64,000 nucleotides of DNA, taken from Escallonia rubra (taxonomy: Eukaryota > Streptophyta > Magnoliopsida > Escalloniales > Escalloniaceae). The stretch is from positions 310,001 through 374,000 of the forward strand of contig JAVXUO010002905.1 of NCBI GenBank assembly GCA_033065855.1, read 5' to 3'. This document shows, piece by piece, positions 12,026 to 25,991 of this stretch (positions within the stretch are counted from its first letter, which is position 1; every line of letters begins with the position of its first letter). Position numbers and translations under genes: made by a program. The notes below the pieces were generated by a model that had not been told where the DNA came from, ran no database searches, and saw only the letters and a program-made list of their open reading frames with translations.

Positions 12026-15000
12026 CTGAAACAAATCCTTGACACCCAAAAAGCCTCTAAAGAGGTTAGACTAGTGCATTAACTGGTACGCGCTCTGCTT
12101 TAAATTTGAAAAGGGTTTAATGGAAATTGACACGGGAAGGTGAAGGTGACCATGGTTTGTGATAAAGAAGATTTGGGTATGTGGATCTTGTCTCTCCCAC
12201 ACACGCACACGCACATAGGATTTGATATTGGGGATTTAAGGAGAGGTCGGTCACATACAAACTTTCAATTGCCAGATGCCAACGTCTCTCTCTATTTCTG
12301 TCCCTGTTCGTATACAGAGGAGGATGTGCTAAGTCCAATTCAAAAAAAGATTTAAATAAGCTCGGATAGCCGTAGCCGTATGGAGGACGGATATGTCAAT
12401 ATCATTGTTTTTACTCTTTTACCCTCCCTCAATCCTTTCTCGTTTTCTTTTAAATATTTTTGTTTTCTTGATATTATCTCAATTAGAGGGTGGGTTTGGA
12501 TTGACATCTTGTGAATTAATTTGTAATATTTTGTCACTTGAAAAGGTATTAGTGACATTTTATAATCTTTTAAAGATTTGACAAAGATAGCTATAGAATT
12601 AGCCCCACTCTCGCTAAATTCTGAGTTATCAAAATTTTTACTAATAATAACAATTTCGAGAAGCTCACTCTTTTTCCATCCACGGGTTACTACGTAGCGT
12701 TTTCTAGTGGCGGCTTCGTATCTTATTCACGTTGACAACAGTTAATGTCACACTCCCGTTGAATAACTTTCTTTAGTATAACTTAGGGGTAAAAGTATTA
12801 ACATTTATAGAAAATTTGTATAAGGTATAGTGAGCAAAACGATGTACATAATGTAATTTAGCAATTTATGAAGCGTCAATATAGATAAACCTTATTACAC
12901 AAAAAAGTTATAGCCAAAAAGTGAATTTGTAAATATATGAGATTTAAAAATCTTGCAAATAAACTGATATGACATCTTATTAGCGGTTTATAAATTATTA
13001 TCCTACTTAAAATAGTAAGTTATACATAACTTTGTGCGGTGAGATAAGATGTAAATGGATCCAACGCGGAATTTTCTTATTACTAGCTAGTATTGAGACG
13101 TCTAGATTGTATTTTGCCAATCAACGCTCGGACGATAACACGTCTTAATTACATGTAAATCTCAACTCTAAAATTCATTACCATACTTAAATGAGAGGAG
13201 TAATCTAACAACTAACAAGAAGGTTTAGGTTAAGGGTTACGAGGTGTTTGGCATAATGAAATCGAGGATTAATCTAACAACTAACAGAGGTGGTAATGAG
13301 TAATGAATTGAGGGTGCATCTTGTTGCTGCATTTGAGCGGCCCTAGTTAAGCCCAAATTAAGGCCGTGGTCACTCCCAATACTTTGCTGCATGTGCTTTC
13401 ATTCATCATATCAGCTATTGATACCTTCCATTTAAGGTAAGCCATCCACCCAAAGGTGTGTGCAGTTGTCCTCCCGGAAAGAACAACTATAATTCGAAAA
13501 AACAAGAGAGAGAGAGAGAAAAAAGATAAACTATGCCGCTCACAAATCTTGTTGTTCTTCTCGCGGGAAGCATTGAAAGCAAACTTAACGGGTAAAGTTT
13601 CTAGATCAACTCTGGATTATTTTATACATAGAATTGTGTTAACAGCTTCGTTAAGAAAGAAGTTGTCATAACCTTGGCCGTTAAGAACATACTAAGAGGT
13701 TAATATACATTTGCGCGTCATACAAAAGAATTGTTCGTACTTCTACGTTGTGCATCGTGTTCACGAGTTTACATTAAATGAAGTAATAGTACGAAGTTTC
13801 AATGGATCAAATACGTGAATTCCGGCCAATTCCTAAAATCTAATTCGCAATCTATTAGTGAGTTCAAGCATTAACTTAGGTTACTTGGTTGCATATGACC
13901 TGTATTTGAATGCGAAAGGGACCAAAAAAAAACAGAATTAATGGGTCCTTTAAGAAGCTAGAGGAAAATGGAGTAGGTGTTCCCACCTGTTTGACTTACA
14001 AATGGAGTTCAAGAGGTTACCACAAAGCTAATAATTATGGTTTAAGGTTAGCCCAAGACTTGTGTTTCGTGTGGAGGGATACAACTAATAATTGTGATTA
14101 ACAAGGAAAGTTAACAACTTACAACGAACATAAGTAATCTTCTAGTTTATCGAGGCAGATTGACGGCTGTCCGTCCAGGTGGTTTGAACATATCAAAATA
14201 CGGCGGTTTAGCCGTTTTAGGGATGCAGGGACAGGATTAATTATTAGTAGCTGGTCCACATCTCACAATCTTATCTTATTAAATGGCTAATCTCCCCGTT
14301 CAAAAATAAAGCAAGGCTAATCTCCACATCACACGCATCTTTTGGGCTTCTTCTTCTTCTGTTTTATTTTATTTTATTTTTTCTTTTTCTTTTTCTTTTT
14401 GAATGAGGTAGAAACTACTCTCCTGTACTTTTATCATTTTTACCAAAACAAAATTAGCTATTTTTTTCTTACATTAAGTTAAATTTGCGTGAAAAAAAAC
14501 TCAAAGCACCTCAGGGGTGTTTTCAGTTTTTTGTCACTGTTTGAATAATTTTGCTCAAAACGAAAACAAAAATGATAAAAGTACACAAATAAAGAATCTT
14601 TTTTATCATCATCGCAAAAAACATAAAATGAATATGATAAACGTACGTGGGGCCTACACTTCAGTAGTAATATGTTTTGCTTGGTGTGCTATAAATAATA
14701 CTAACGTTTGGGCCCGAATAATGTCTGTGTATATACCAATTATAAAATCACAATAAATAATATTGCAAACTAAAGAATGTCTTCCAAAGGGATAAATATC
14801 TCAGAGACTGTGAGATAAAATTAAGAGAAAAGGAGTTAAATATAGTTAGAAATAGAGTGGGATAAGAAAGTAGAGAAGCGTAAGGGGGTAGGTTTAGAAT
14901 TTCAATTACTTTAATGACCATTCATAACATTGTAAGGAGAGAGATACAATGATTTCAAGAAGTAGAATAAAGAGTATAATTAGAAGTTCAAAAAAAATAC

Positions 15001-15889
15001 TTTACCATACGAGTACTTTTATTACTATCTTGCGAGTAATGTCCTGGGCATAAACTGAATACAGAGGAACTCATTACTTAAAACGATGGAAATTGCCTAA
15101 AATAAATCTACCAAGTTTGGTAAGAAGCCGTGAAAACGAAAATGAATATAGTGTGGAAACTGATTTGACTTCACTCGTGATGCTAAAAGTAATGGTCAAA
15201 CAGTTTGAGCTATGCTTCCCATAATCTTACGCTAATCAAGAATTTTGATCACAAATTGTTTGAGGAAAATGTTAAGTCCTATATGTGACACGTTATCGTA
15301 CTACGGGTGTCATACCAGATCTCACTTCCTTGTGGCTTCCCCTTTTCTTATCTTGATTCTCGTAGAAGTGAGTTTGAAATTGATCTTAAAGTACTTATAA
15401 GATTAGGTTAAAACAGGTTCGTGTATTGTTTGATCAAAAGAATTAAAGCGTTTAAAACACCCCTTAAAAGTAGTATAAGTGTTTGAAAATGTAATTTATT
15501 GTTTTAAAAACTTTTAGAGAAACATGTTTAACCAGCACAAGTACTAGCTAGATTACTCTCAAATTTTTGCAGGATAACAATAATTGTCCTTTTGTGATTA
15601 TATGTTAACAAAAATGAATTTTCTTTTGATCTATTGGAAAGAGACCACTGACGAGATGATGCAAAATATAGAAATGGTTTTGTAACAACATAAGTAGAAT
15701 AAGAATTGTATGATAACTAAAGTTTTTTTAGAGGAGCTACTTATGCATCATTTTTTATTTTATTTTTTGCTCTTTGCACTCCTTCTCAATAAAGTCAGAT
15801 ACTGTTGTTCAGTCAAAATTTTGTCACTAATCATTCGCGTACTTGAAAATACCCTAGACCTTATTGCAAGGCAAAAAAAGGAGCAGCAA
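12026..15889. other. Intergenic, no gene seen
   Basis: This is AT-rich sequence. The first few hundred bases should hold the promoter and 5' UTR of the RopGEF, which is transcribed leftward. Only short ORFs without family resemblance occur. A short direct repeat (taatctaacaactaaca) occurs near 13202 and 13271. No terminal inverted repeats were noticed. Confidence 0.5.
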
Positions 15890-15892
15890 CCC

Positions 15893-15955
15893 ACATATAT
15901 ATATATACACACACACACATAGACCTGACACCCCCACCCACCCACCCACCCACCA
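15893..15955. repeat. Microsatellite (AT/AC then CCCA units)
   Basis: A run of atatat and acacac is followed by cccacccacccaccca. It precedes a fold-back MITE. Confidence 0.85.
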
Positions 15956-15999
15956 TGAATCCTTTTTAACCATTTGGTGCTCTAGGAGAGCCAATGAGG

Positions 16000-16326
16000 G
16001 AGTTTTTACCCTTAATAATCCATTTTTAACACTTAATTACTTCTTTACCCCATTTTGAACTTTATTTACCTATCTATCCAAATTTTGGAAATAGTGATTC
16101 TAAACAGAGATTTCAAGTGAAAAAAACGTGGTTCCAAACCACGTTTTCAAGTGAACAAAACGCGATTTCAACATATTGAAAACGTTATTTGGAACCACGT
16201 TTTTTTCGCTTGAAATTTCTGTTTGGAACCACAATTTCTAAAAGTGAGGTAGATAGGTAAATAAGGCTCAAAATGGGGTAAAGAAGTAATTAAGTGTTAA
16301 AAATGAATTATTAAGGGCAAAAACTC
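16000..16326. mobile_element. Fold-back MITE, 10-bp target duplication (Mutator-like?)
   Basis: This 327-bp element is almost entirely one inverted repeat. The left arm begins gagtttttacccttaataat and the right arm ends with the near-exact complement attattaagggcaaaaactc; pairing continues for about 150 bases on each side. The perfect direct repeat gccaatgagg flanks it (15990-15999 and 16327-16336). A 9-11 bp duplication with long arms fits non-autonomous Mutator-like elements. No coding capacity is present. Confidence 0.85.
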
Positions 16327-16336
16327 GCCAATGAGG

Positions 16337-17244
16337 ACTTTACTAAATTAATAAAATAAGGAATAGGGTGATACAAAAGGGCGAAGGAATAGCGCATATA
16401 CGTAGCTTGCTTCTTTTGGAATTTTTGTTAATAGAAATATTGACAATTTTTGCAAGATTTTATGGATCCTTCTTTTTCAACACTTTTTACGTAAACACTA
16501 TCTAGAGCTTCTAGCAAATGTTTCTGAAATTTTACAAATGAAAACTAATTTAACTAAAAAACTGATTACAACTCATTTTGGTTTAATATCAAAAAATATT
16601 TTTTAGAATCAATCCTAACCCTAAATGGACTTACCTTGCCATGATAGCAATCGAAAAATGTGTTCAGGAGCAACCACTTGTACTGTGTCTTTTTTACCTC
16701 CACACTTGTACAGGGAAGTTGATAAACTTTAACTGAGAATTCCCTGCACATCTTTCTCGTCTTTCTGTGCAGACCTTTTTGTGTTCAACCCCCACATGTA
16801 TGTATCTACAGAAGGAAATGCAGGAACACCCACAAACGGCTAGTTAACTTTTCGTTTAACGGTAGCATTGATTCAAAGTTGAAGCAACAAAGTAAACAGA
16901 AGGAGAGGCATGCATGCTGGTTGCCCTTTATGATTCAAAGAAAAGGGGGCACAACTACCCTTGACTTTTTTTCTTTTGGGTATGCTAATGATTGTTCCTT
17001 TTTCAACCTTGATTTTTGAATACTTGGGATGTTCAAGGATTAGCATGTTCTAAGCTAGTTGCAAATGTGTTGCTACGATAACAAAAGAAAAGTTTTGCAA
17101 TATGAACGGCGCAAGAAAGATAGGATAGTATCATATCATCTAGTGTGTGACCTCCAAAATTTGAAAATTGGCTACCATTCGTCCGTCATTGGAGGGGTTT
17201 CGAGTTCAAAGTAAAAGAATGTCTTTAGAAGATTCAAAAGTTCC

Positions 17245-17275
<31 letters not shown>

Positions 17276-19440
17276 TTCAAGATTTGGTTAATTTTGGGTT
17301 TTTGTTTTCCTTGTTCCTTTGGGGTGTTCCGGTGGGTATGATGAAATTCGACCCCCTCCACAAACTTTAATTTTTGGTTTCAACCCCTTGGTACTAATTT
17401 CAGCGACCGATTCTCCCGCAGTATATAAAATTCAAATCGGATAAAATTGGACGTGAAACTTTAAAATCACCCTAATTATTCACTAAAACGTCACAACCAT
17501 CTCCTATCTAAATTATGTGGAAGAAAAAAAAAACAAACGAAAAAGAAACAAACACCACAAAATCCTAACTAGCACCGAGGCTTAGCGCCCTCTCTCTTCC
17601 GATCGTAATCGGAGGAATACTGGTTAGGAGAAGATCCAATAGACGCGTAGAACCTCTTTTATATAAAGGATGCCTTAACCAAACTATAACGTTCAGATCA
17701 GCGGCACCCATAAGGGATGGTGGCACCTAGAAGTGCAATTCTCTGGCCATGACCATGGGATCCGCGCCACTTCCTTGGACCAGAAGCACCTATATGACGA
17801 TTAATAGGCCATAAACTTCAAAGTTTCGAATTTTTTCTGAATTTTTTTCAAGGCTCTAACAGCCATAGTATTGAACAGTTATGACTACTCATTATGATTG
17901 CTTAAGCACCAATTTATTGCCTCTATGAATGAAGTCTTGAACTTCACTTGTCAATAAATTGTAACCTGAATATTCTTCTCTTTCTCTCTAAAACTTTCGG
18001 GAACTTTTTTCAGTATCATTTGAGGTTTATACTAAGTGAGTTATTGGTAGTGTGAGACAATTATAGAAGTGTAATCTATAATTCTCAAGTGATTGGACAT
18101 TGTATCCTTGGTGTGAGATTTTGCCTCGAGTCAATTTGCACCACAGTGGGAGAAGCAATATCTTTAATATAGCCTCCTAGCACTGCCTTTCCCAACAATA
18201 TTCGTGTTTCTTCAAGTCTTTTGCTTCTTGAGTTTTCTAACTTCACACACCTTTATCACAAATCACCATACAACATTATACGAATTCTTGTTCCGAAAAG
18301 CCAATATAGGAACCTCGAGAGTCCCGAAAAAGAGTTACAAAACCATTACGAACTCCGGGGGTCTACATCATAGGCTGAGGCACTGTATGCTCTTTATTTA
18401 GTTTTTTTTTTTTTTTTTTTTTTTGTAATGCCTGTTTCGAGCATCGCTACATTGTGGATATAAGCCTGAATATGCGTTCTTTAGCCAACGAGTTCGAGCA
18501 CCAGAGTTAAAGAGTTGTAAAAGATTATATTTTGGACGTGAGTACTAAGGCCCACAAAAGTATAAATTGTTGTTTTCATGAGATGTAGTATATTGCACGT
18601 ATAACTGTATAAGTGTCACGTCTCAGATCAAATAATTGAGGTTGTTTGATTAACCATAATATATATATATTGTTGTGCTTTTAATCTAACAACTTAAACT
18701 TTTAGAATAAACACTTACTGAAAATTATACTAGAGTTCTCATTGAGTGAGGTCTTGAATTCGATTATTCACATTTGCACATTTGATCCCACCACGTTCTC
18801 TAACACGTTAATATTTAGTAGTTTAAAATAAATGATTACGTAACGCATATATTTTCACTCATTTGTATTCCAACCGAAACTGGATACATCTAAACAATAA
18901 ATGCAACTGTGCCCCATGTGGCTCGAACGCGTAAAGCGTTTCCTTATCTCCTTTTGGCGCTTCTATAGGCGCACTTGGAATGTGGCATGTGCATATGCCA
19001 ACATTATTTTGATAATTGCCATATTTAGTAATTTCTGTCACAGTGCATTAATTCTTTCCACAATGACAGCAACCTTTCCCAAAATTTATGGAATTAGAGG
19101 GACATTAATAGTGTTTTGAATAGGTAAAACTAGATCAAATTTGTGTGCCATCACGATGTTAGGTGCTTCACAATATCAGGAAGTAATTAAACTAGGCTCC
19201 ACAGGATATAAGTGATTAAATTCAAATTTTCCAGGTTATGTTTAGAATCACTTTTTGAGAAAATCACGTCTGACAAAGAAAAATTCTTCGGACCCTTTTA
19301 GAGAGCATTTTTACCTATTTTATGAATGCATTTTATTTAATTTGTCACTTTAATACTCCGTTCACCACTACTAGTATTTATTAAAAAACTTCGTAAAGCT
19401 TTAAGTCCCTAATATTTTTATTTTTTTATTTAAAAAAAAA
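16337..19440. other. Intergenic; possible old LTR-like sequence, no gene
   Basis: It contains a (CA)n run at 17244-17271 and a T23 run at 18402-18424. The stretch about 17830-18200 (with aataaat and ggtgtgagattttgcct) has the feel of a decayed copia-type LTR, but I could not find both ends or a target duplication. No real coding region was seen. Confidence 0.35.
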
Positions 19441-19674
19441 AGGATGTTTAAGAGTCAAAGGAGTCCGGTAGGCGCCATTGCACCAATGCCCACATTCGCA
19501 GGCCGCACCCGCACCCGCACCGTTTTCCAATTTCACGCGCAGGATACAAACGTTGGATTGGAAGAACAGAGAAGGCAACGACGAAGCAGAAAGATAACAG
19601 AAAAGGCCCCAAAAGAACAGCTGAAATTCATCCTTTAAAAGCCGTCTTTTCCTTTTCTCTGAATCCAAAGGTAC
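19441..19674 (+). promoter_or_regulatory. Possible promoter and 5' UTR exon of GC1
   Basis: A GC-richer patch with cgcacccgcacccgcacc is followed by a purine-rich stretch and a good splice donor context (ccaaag|gtactt, 19672-19677). A matching acceptor (ttgttgcag|gta) occurs at about 21210, before the GC1 start codon. This would give a 5' UTR intron of about 1.5 kb. It rests on position and splice-like signals only. Confidence 0.3.
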
Positions 19675-21328
19675 TTTTTGTTAATACCTTTCTGTTCTTT
19701 TGTGTCCTTTGATTTTACGTATAAGTTCGTTGTACGCGTGTTTGTTGGTGAAAATCATCTGGAAAGTCCATTTGCAATACGAAATCAAGGACTTGATCTG
19801 TGTTCTTTTTTTTTGGAAGTTTAAGGTTATTGCTTGAGCTATGTGGCATTTTAAACAATTATGTCTGTGGTTATGAAACGCAAGAAAATTGTGTGAAATA
19901 ATGCGGAGATGTGTAGGGAATTGAAAAAATAGCATCAGTGAACTTGTAAAAATCTGATGCCAATGAGTAATTTGATCGGTGGCGGAACCAGGACGGATTT
20001 GATCGAAGCTGCAATACTTACAAGGTTTGATGTTTTCTTTACCAGTATGAATTAATGTTCAGTGAGGTAATAAAAATGGATGTTAAACAAGTTTGGTTAA
20101 TAATCTTTGATTGGGAAAGGGTTCGTAAAGCAAGGCAAAGCGACTCTACGAAGCGTCGACCAAGATGCAGGAGATAGCGAAAGCCAGTGGAATTTAGACA
20201 CATTTAAGGCTTGATAGAGAGAGTTGACTAGGAGGTTGACTTTGATTATTTGGATTGTTGTTAGTGAAGCTGAATCTTGCTGCAAGTGAGTGATGCATAT
20301 GCTTTTGTTGAGGATTGATGGGAAACAACACTAAGTGGTACTGATCACGAAGTAGTAGATTACAGTAAGGGCATCTTGATGCTGTACTCCTTAATTCTGA
20401 ATGCGAGTGTGGTTGCATGCAATTTGACACATACTTATGGGGTTTAGGTGTATCGGTAGACTTGAATGTTGATACTCCAAACAGATTTCTAGTGACGCAT
20501 GGCAGTGTTAAGAGTCGAAGCTTTGAACTGTTTGTGTTTGTTTGGGGCGTCAAATTTTCATCAACACCAGCTTTTTGTGGTAGGAAGTTCATCCATCGAA
20601 AGGTATGTGGCGATTTGCGTGGTATACAGTTCACTTGGAGAAAGCTTGGGCATAGGGGCAATAAGCATTGAGTTAGCCAAGTGTGGCGTCAATGATGGGT
20701 GTTTGGGTACACTAGTTCTACGGTGGAGTGAGTGATGTATGTATTACCACTTGGCCATTCTTTAATGGCTAAGTTTATAACTCTATGCAACTTTGGAGCA
20801 GGGGAAGGATATCTGTCTAAAAGAAACCAAAAGACAGGTAGATTGATTGCATCGATTTGTATGAACCTAGTATGGGTGCCTTTCCTTTGTATGCGATGCT
20901 CCCATCTGCTGCCACTTGCAGTGGTTAATTACCTAACTGCAATGCCTTTCATAGACTTGTTAATAAAATAAGTGCTTTTCACTTGTGAATTCATAACCAT
21001 AATATAAGAGTGTTCGTTTTTTTTTTTTATTGCTTCTCCATACTTTTAGCTATTAAGTTGGACCACCATCTAGTTTGTATCTGGCAGTGGACTACTGTCT
21101 GTTTCTGCTGCTGTCATTAAATTTAGGTACACAAGCATTTGCCAATTATATCATAAACTCTTAGTATTATCCCAATTATATCATAAACTCATTTGCCAAA
21201 TTGTTGCAGGTAAAAAGATAATACCCCAAAAACTATTCTGGACGAGTACGAGCGAAGGCTTAATGCACAGTTTGTTGCTCAAATGGTCATTATGCAGACT
21301 CTAGTGATTCTGTAAACTACATCTGTCG
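19675..21328. other. Probable 5' UTR intron or intergenic sequence of GC1
   Basis: ORFs on both strands between 20194 and 20671 show no known domain. The motif ggtggcggaaccagga near 19979 resembles the terminal sequence of common plant repeats. No independent gene is supported. Confidence 0.35.
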
Positions 21329-24300
21329 ATGCGGTCACAGATGTGGCCTTTGTATCTTCTTTTTAACAAGTTATTGAAAACGGAAGAACAAATTGTTCAT
21401 GAATCAGATAAACAGTTGGATTCGTCTGAATCATCATGCAGAGAGTCATTGAGTTGTGAGAAGTTCAATGATGCAATCTTTCCCCTCTCGCACTTCGTTG
21501 CGGTAAGTCAGTTTGATCCTACTCATACGTTCTCATTACAAGTTTTAATTACCCTGGCATCTCTTCTCAATCAACAATTTTAAGCATTTTAATAACTCAT
21601 TAAAAATTTATCACTATTAGTTTTTTTTTTCTGATTTTCAAATCAGCTAAATGTGTCCTTCTGGTTATAGGTCCCACACGTAAGCCAACTCCACTCTTGG
21701 GATTGTGGTCTTGCTTGTGTTTTGATGGTGTTGAAAACCCTGGGCACCAGTTACTGTACTATACAGGAACTGGGGCAGCTATGTTCTACTACAAGGTGCC
21801 TTCTACTTCACCAAAATTTTAACTTCTTGCCTTTCAAATAAGCAAAATTCTAATTCTTTTTAAATGGGGTACGGTCTGGTGTCTGCTCAGATTTTACCTA
21901 TATGCATTTTATGTGGCACTGCAAAAGGTCCTACATACCACTGCCTAAATATATGTTTTACTACTGTCTTTCAGATATTATTTCCCTGGATTTGTATAAA
22001 CTTTTTGGCAGTGGTAATTTGTATAGAATTCTATCCAAAAACTGGATTAATCACGCGAGAAGAGATTTCCAAAACAAATATATCATACTTATAGAGTCAC
22101 ATGAAATGTGTACATGGTTGACTACATAAGGATCTAGAGTTTGGCTCTCATACTTATTCGCTAGTTTGATTACAAATTTGTGTGTGCTGCGTGTGTGTGT
22201 TCTTACCTGTTGGTGACTTTGAACTGTCCTCTCAATTGATTTTTCCACGTAAAAGAAGGATAGACATTAGGAAAATTGCTAATGTTAAGTCTTAATGCAA
22301 GATGAATAGGATGCTGTTTGTATCGTAACGATAGATTTTTCACAGAAACCTTTCTCGATGTGAATATTTTGCGGACAACCTTTTTTTGCTGTCTGCTTTG
22401 CAGTATTTGGACTGTTGATCTGGCATATCTATTGCAGAAGTACTCAGTTAGTTTTTCCTACTTCACTGTAACTTTAGGAGCAAACCCAAACTTTTCTCTG
22501 GAGACATTTTACAAGGTGATGTCCTGCCTCTTAAACTGGTTTCTATGTTTAACTCACCCGTTTGTAATATCGTTGTGCTTTCTATATTACAAACAGGTAC
22601 CATTTCGTATATTTGCAATAGTTTTTTTGCAGTAATAGACAGATGCGAATGTAAAAGGGTGGCAAGTGGGGACCAAGGGCACGGCCACCCCCGAGTTTTT
22701 ATAACTTGATTTGCTTGCATTCATTTCTCATGTATTTTATCATATTCATTGTCTTAGCTCCCCTTAAAGTCAGTAGTTTGCACGTACAAGAAATTTCATT
22801 CCATAATTATTCATCCTTAAATCAAGCTATGCATTCAATTCATTGTAATTAGCTCTTCAGTTGATTTTACCTATAGTTAGAATCATAAATCAGAGGACTA
22901 AAGCAGTCCGACTACTTAAGCTAGTAAGTCAAACGATTTGCCTTGTGCTTTATATGTAGTAGTCAGTTAATAATTGTTTTATGATTTTCTATTTGTTCAA
23001 ATCTTCATCGCTATTTCTAAAGTGAGTATACTGATGGCTACTTTTTTGTTAGTTTCAATGTTAATGAGACAAATTGATAATGTACGTGTTCATGCTAGTG
23101 TAGCATTGATGATTCATTTAGTGTTCACACTAGTCTCACAACGACATTCTAACATATATACTCGGCCCCCCTAAGAAAAAGTTTCTAGATCTGCCACTGG
23201 TGATAGTTTAACGAGTGTTACGCGCTTTATAATAGAATAGATGGAGCCAGCAATAATTTCATAACTTCTACTGCACTTTCAAATGAAATAGACGGAGCAA
23301 TTGGTATCTTAAAGGAGGAAGGCATCATACTCCAGACCATCATAATAAAGCGGGGCATTGGGCAAACTTAAGAAAAAAAGCATAACTGAGTGCTTATGGT
23401 CATAATTCATACTCCAGACTATCATCATAAAGCGGGGCAGTTATGCGCAACAAACTACCTCTATCTCTCACCTGATATAAAGAATTACAACTGTTTTCAT
23501 TACATGTTAACAAATATCCCAACTAAAACATAACATCCAGTTCCGCTAGGTTATTGGGTTAGGATTGATCTGGAGCGCTGCAACCTGTGCTCTACTGAAC
23601 ATCTCTGAATCAACTAATTGTTCCTTTCCATCCATGTTGCATGGCTAGCTCCTGCAACCTCATTTTGTTTGCATTACTGATGACACCCAATGCTTAAATT
23701 TTGACTTTGGAGCACCTTGGTTGGGGTAGAGAGGTTTGCACACCGCCTTATTTCATGAAACTCAAGGTCTCTAAGCTCTCAAGAATCCCCAAGCAGATTT
23801 TAATTGTAAAATAGGTACATACTTCTCACTGATCCGAAGGACAGAGTCCTCCACCAGAAGTGTTCGAAGTTGGTAGAGCTTGCATATCCCTAATATCCTT
23901 ACCAGCATCATCTAATACCTTCTAACAATGAAGCTTTCATAGGCCCTAAAGGTTGGCAGTTGTGACTTGTGACTCCATAGGAACATATCCTGTCCATTGC
24001 CAATCTTATATTTAGCAACATACTCGCCTCATCCCTAAGTTAGAAATTTCTTCTAGTGATGTGCACAATCAACAGGAATTAGACCTCCCAGAAACTATGG
24101 TCTCTAATTTCTTTTTATGGAAAGTTAGTGGTCCTATACCATGTTAACATGCAAGATTAAACTATGCACCCAGCATTTATGTCTCACGTACTTACAGTAT
24201 GCGTTTCCATAGGCAGTACCTAGCTTAAGGTATGCGATTGAGTGTGGCAGTTTCAGTAGCTGTTTTATCCTCAGTTAAAAAGTAGAATAATGCATATGTA

Positions 24301-25950
24301 GAGAATGATTTATAAATAGCACAAAAATTCCTCGTCATTGATCACCAACTACCTGGAATTGAGGATTTGTTGACTTGACTTTACCTGATGGAATACTAGT
24401 GATTTGGTCTTGTAATGATGTTCTTGCTTCTATTGCTACTAGTATGGAGCACGTGCATTGCACGTACATGTGGTCGAGAGTAACTTTTGAGGTGATATCA
24501 TTAGCTTTTTTAGGATCAAAATAATACAATTCAATTGTGTTCTTATTTTTTTTTGTGACTTGTTTTAGAAGAAATGTATATTTGATGTTCGCAATCGTAA
24601 TCAGTTCAATGTTTGGAAATCTTCTTTGTAGGCTTCTAGATTGAAGAAATATTTAGTGGTGCTGATGAAAAGAAAAGTAAATGAAGAAATTAAAAGAATG
24701 AAACTACGTCTTTGTTTTTGTAATTTGTTAAATTGGTTTATGGTATACACTTAAGATCCGTGTAATTTTCAAGACCAGGTGCTTTGCATTTCATCAATTG
24801 GTCTTCAACTGCAAAGACTGAATAGATTTTCAGTTTAAATTGGCGCCATATTAAGCCTTGTTTTTTTTTTTTCCATTTTTTTTATGCATATTTAACCTTG
24901 TTTTTCGTTTTTTCTGTTTTTGTTTTTTCAACAGTTTTTTGTTTCTTAACTGATTTTTCACGTATTTCAGTTTCTTTCTTTTGTTTTTCTTTTTCAGTTT
25001 TTCAATTAGTTAATTGGTTTGCTAACCCAAAAATGCAAGGGGAAAAAAAATCACAGTTCTCATTACCCAATTTATTATCCAATGTTCATTTCATATCAAC
25101 CAAATTAAAAAGGGAGTAATAAAGGAATTTCTTTGTTTTGTTTTTCTTTCTCATCACACTTTTCATTTTCTAGTGTTTAGAATAGATTCATTACCCAGTG
25201 CTTATTTAATTCAACCAAATTTAAAAGGGAGTCGTAAATGGAGGATAAGAGTGTTATTGACATAATTGACGGAGGACATAATCGTCCAGAAATGATTTAC
25301 AACATTCGTACATTTATAGGTAGTATAGATATTATGTCCTTACCTTTTTAGGTGATTTAAAGAACACTCCAATATTTCTTTTTACAGGAGCAATTACCTA
25401 ATGATCTTGAGCGTGTGGATCTGCTATTTAAGAAAGCACTGGAAGCCGGAATTAATATAGAGGTACAACAGAATTTTCGGTGTAGACAATTGATAGGCAG
25501 CTGACCTTTTCTTTCTACGATAGAAACTGTCTTAATATAATATCAATTCTGTCTACATCTTAGCTGTTGCTTAATATCATTTCTGAACTAGAGCTTTAAA
25601 ATATTCATGTGCAACTTTTGTGGTCTCTTGGATAAGTAAACACATACTCTTTTTCAACAGTGCAGGTCAATTAGTGGAGAAGAAATTTCTCTGTTGATTT
25701 TATCAGGGAAGTATATTGCAATTGCTCTAGTTGACCAGTACAAATTGAGGTACATCATTAACTTCACGAACTTTATTTCGGTGCTTTTTCCCCCAACCAG
25801 TTTAGAACTAGTTACAGATGAACTAGTTCCTTTACATAGTTAGTCCCTCCATCCCAAATTATCTCACACATTTGACTTGCACAAAATTTAAGACAATGGT
25901 CAGTTATTTGTCATTTTCCATTGTTACCCTTTAGTTAGACTTTCATCCGC

Positions 25951-25991
<41 letters not shown>

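Noticed and set aside
17830..18200. Possible LTR or pararetrovirus-like leader
   Set aside because: No matching ends, target duplication or coding sequence could be found.
20194..20661. 155-codon minus-strand ORF upstream of GC1
   Set aside because: No recognisable domain; plus-strand ORFs overlap it and it lies in a probable 5' UTR intron.
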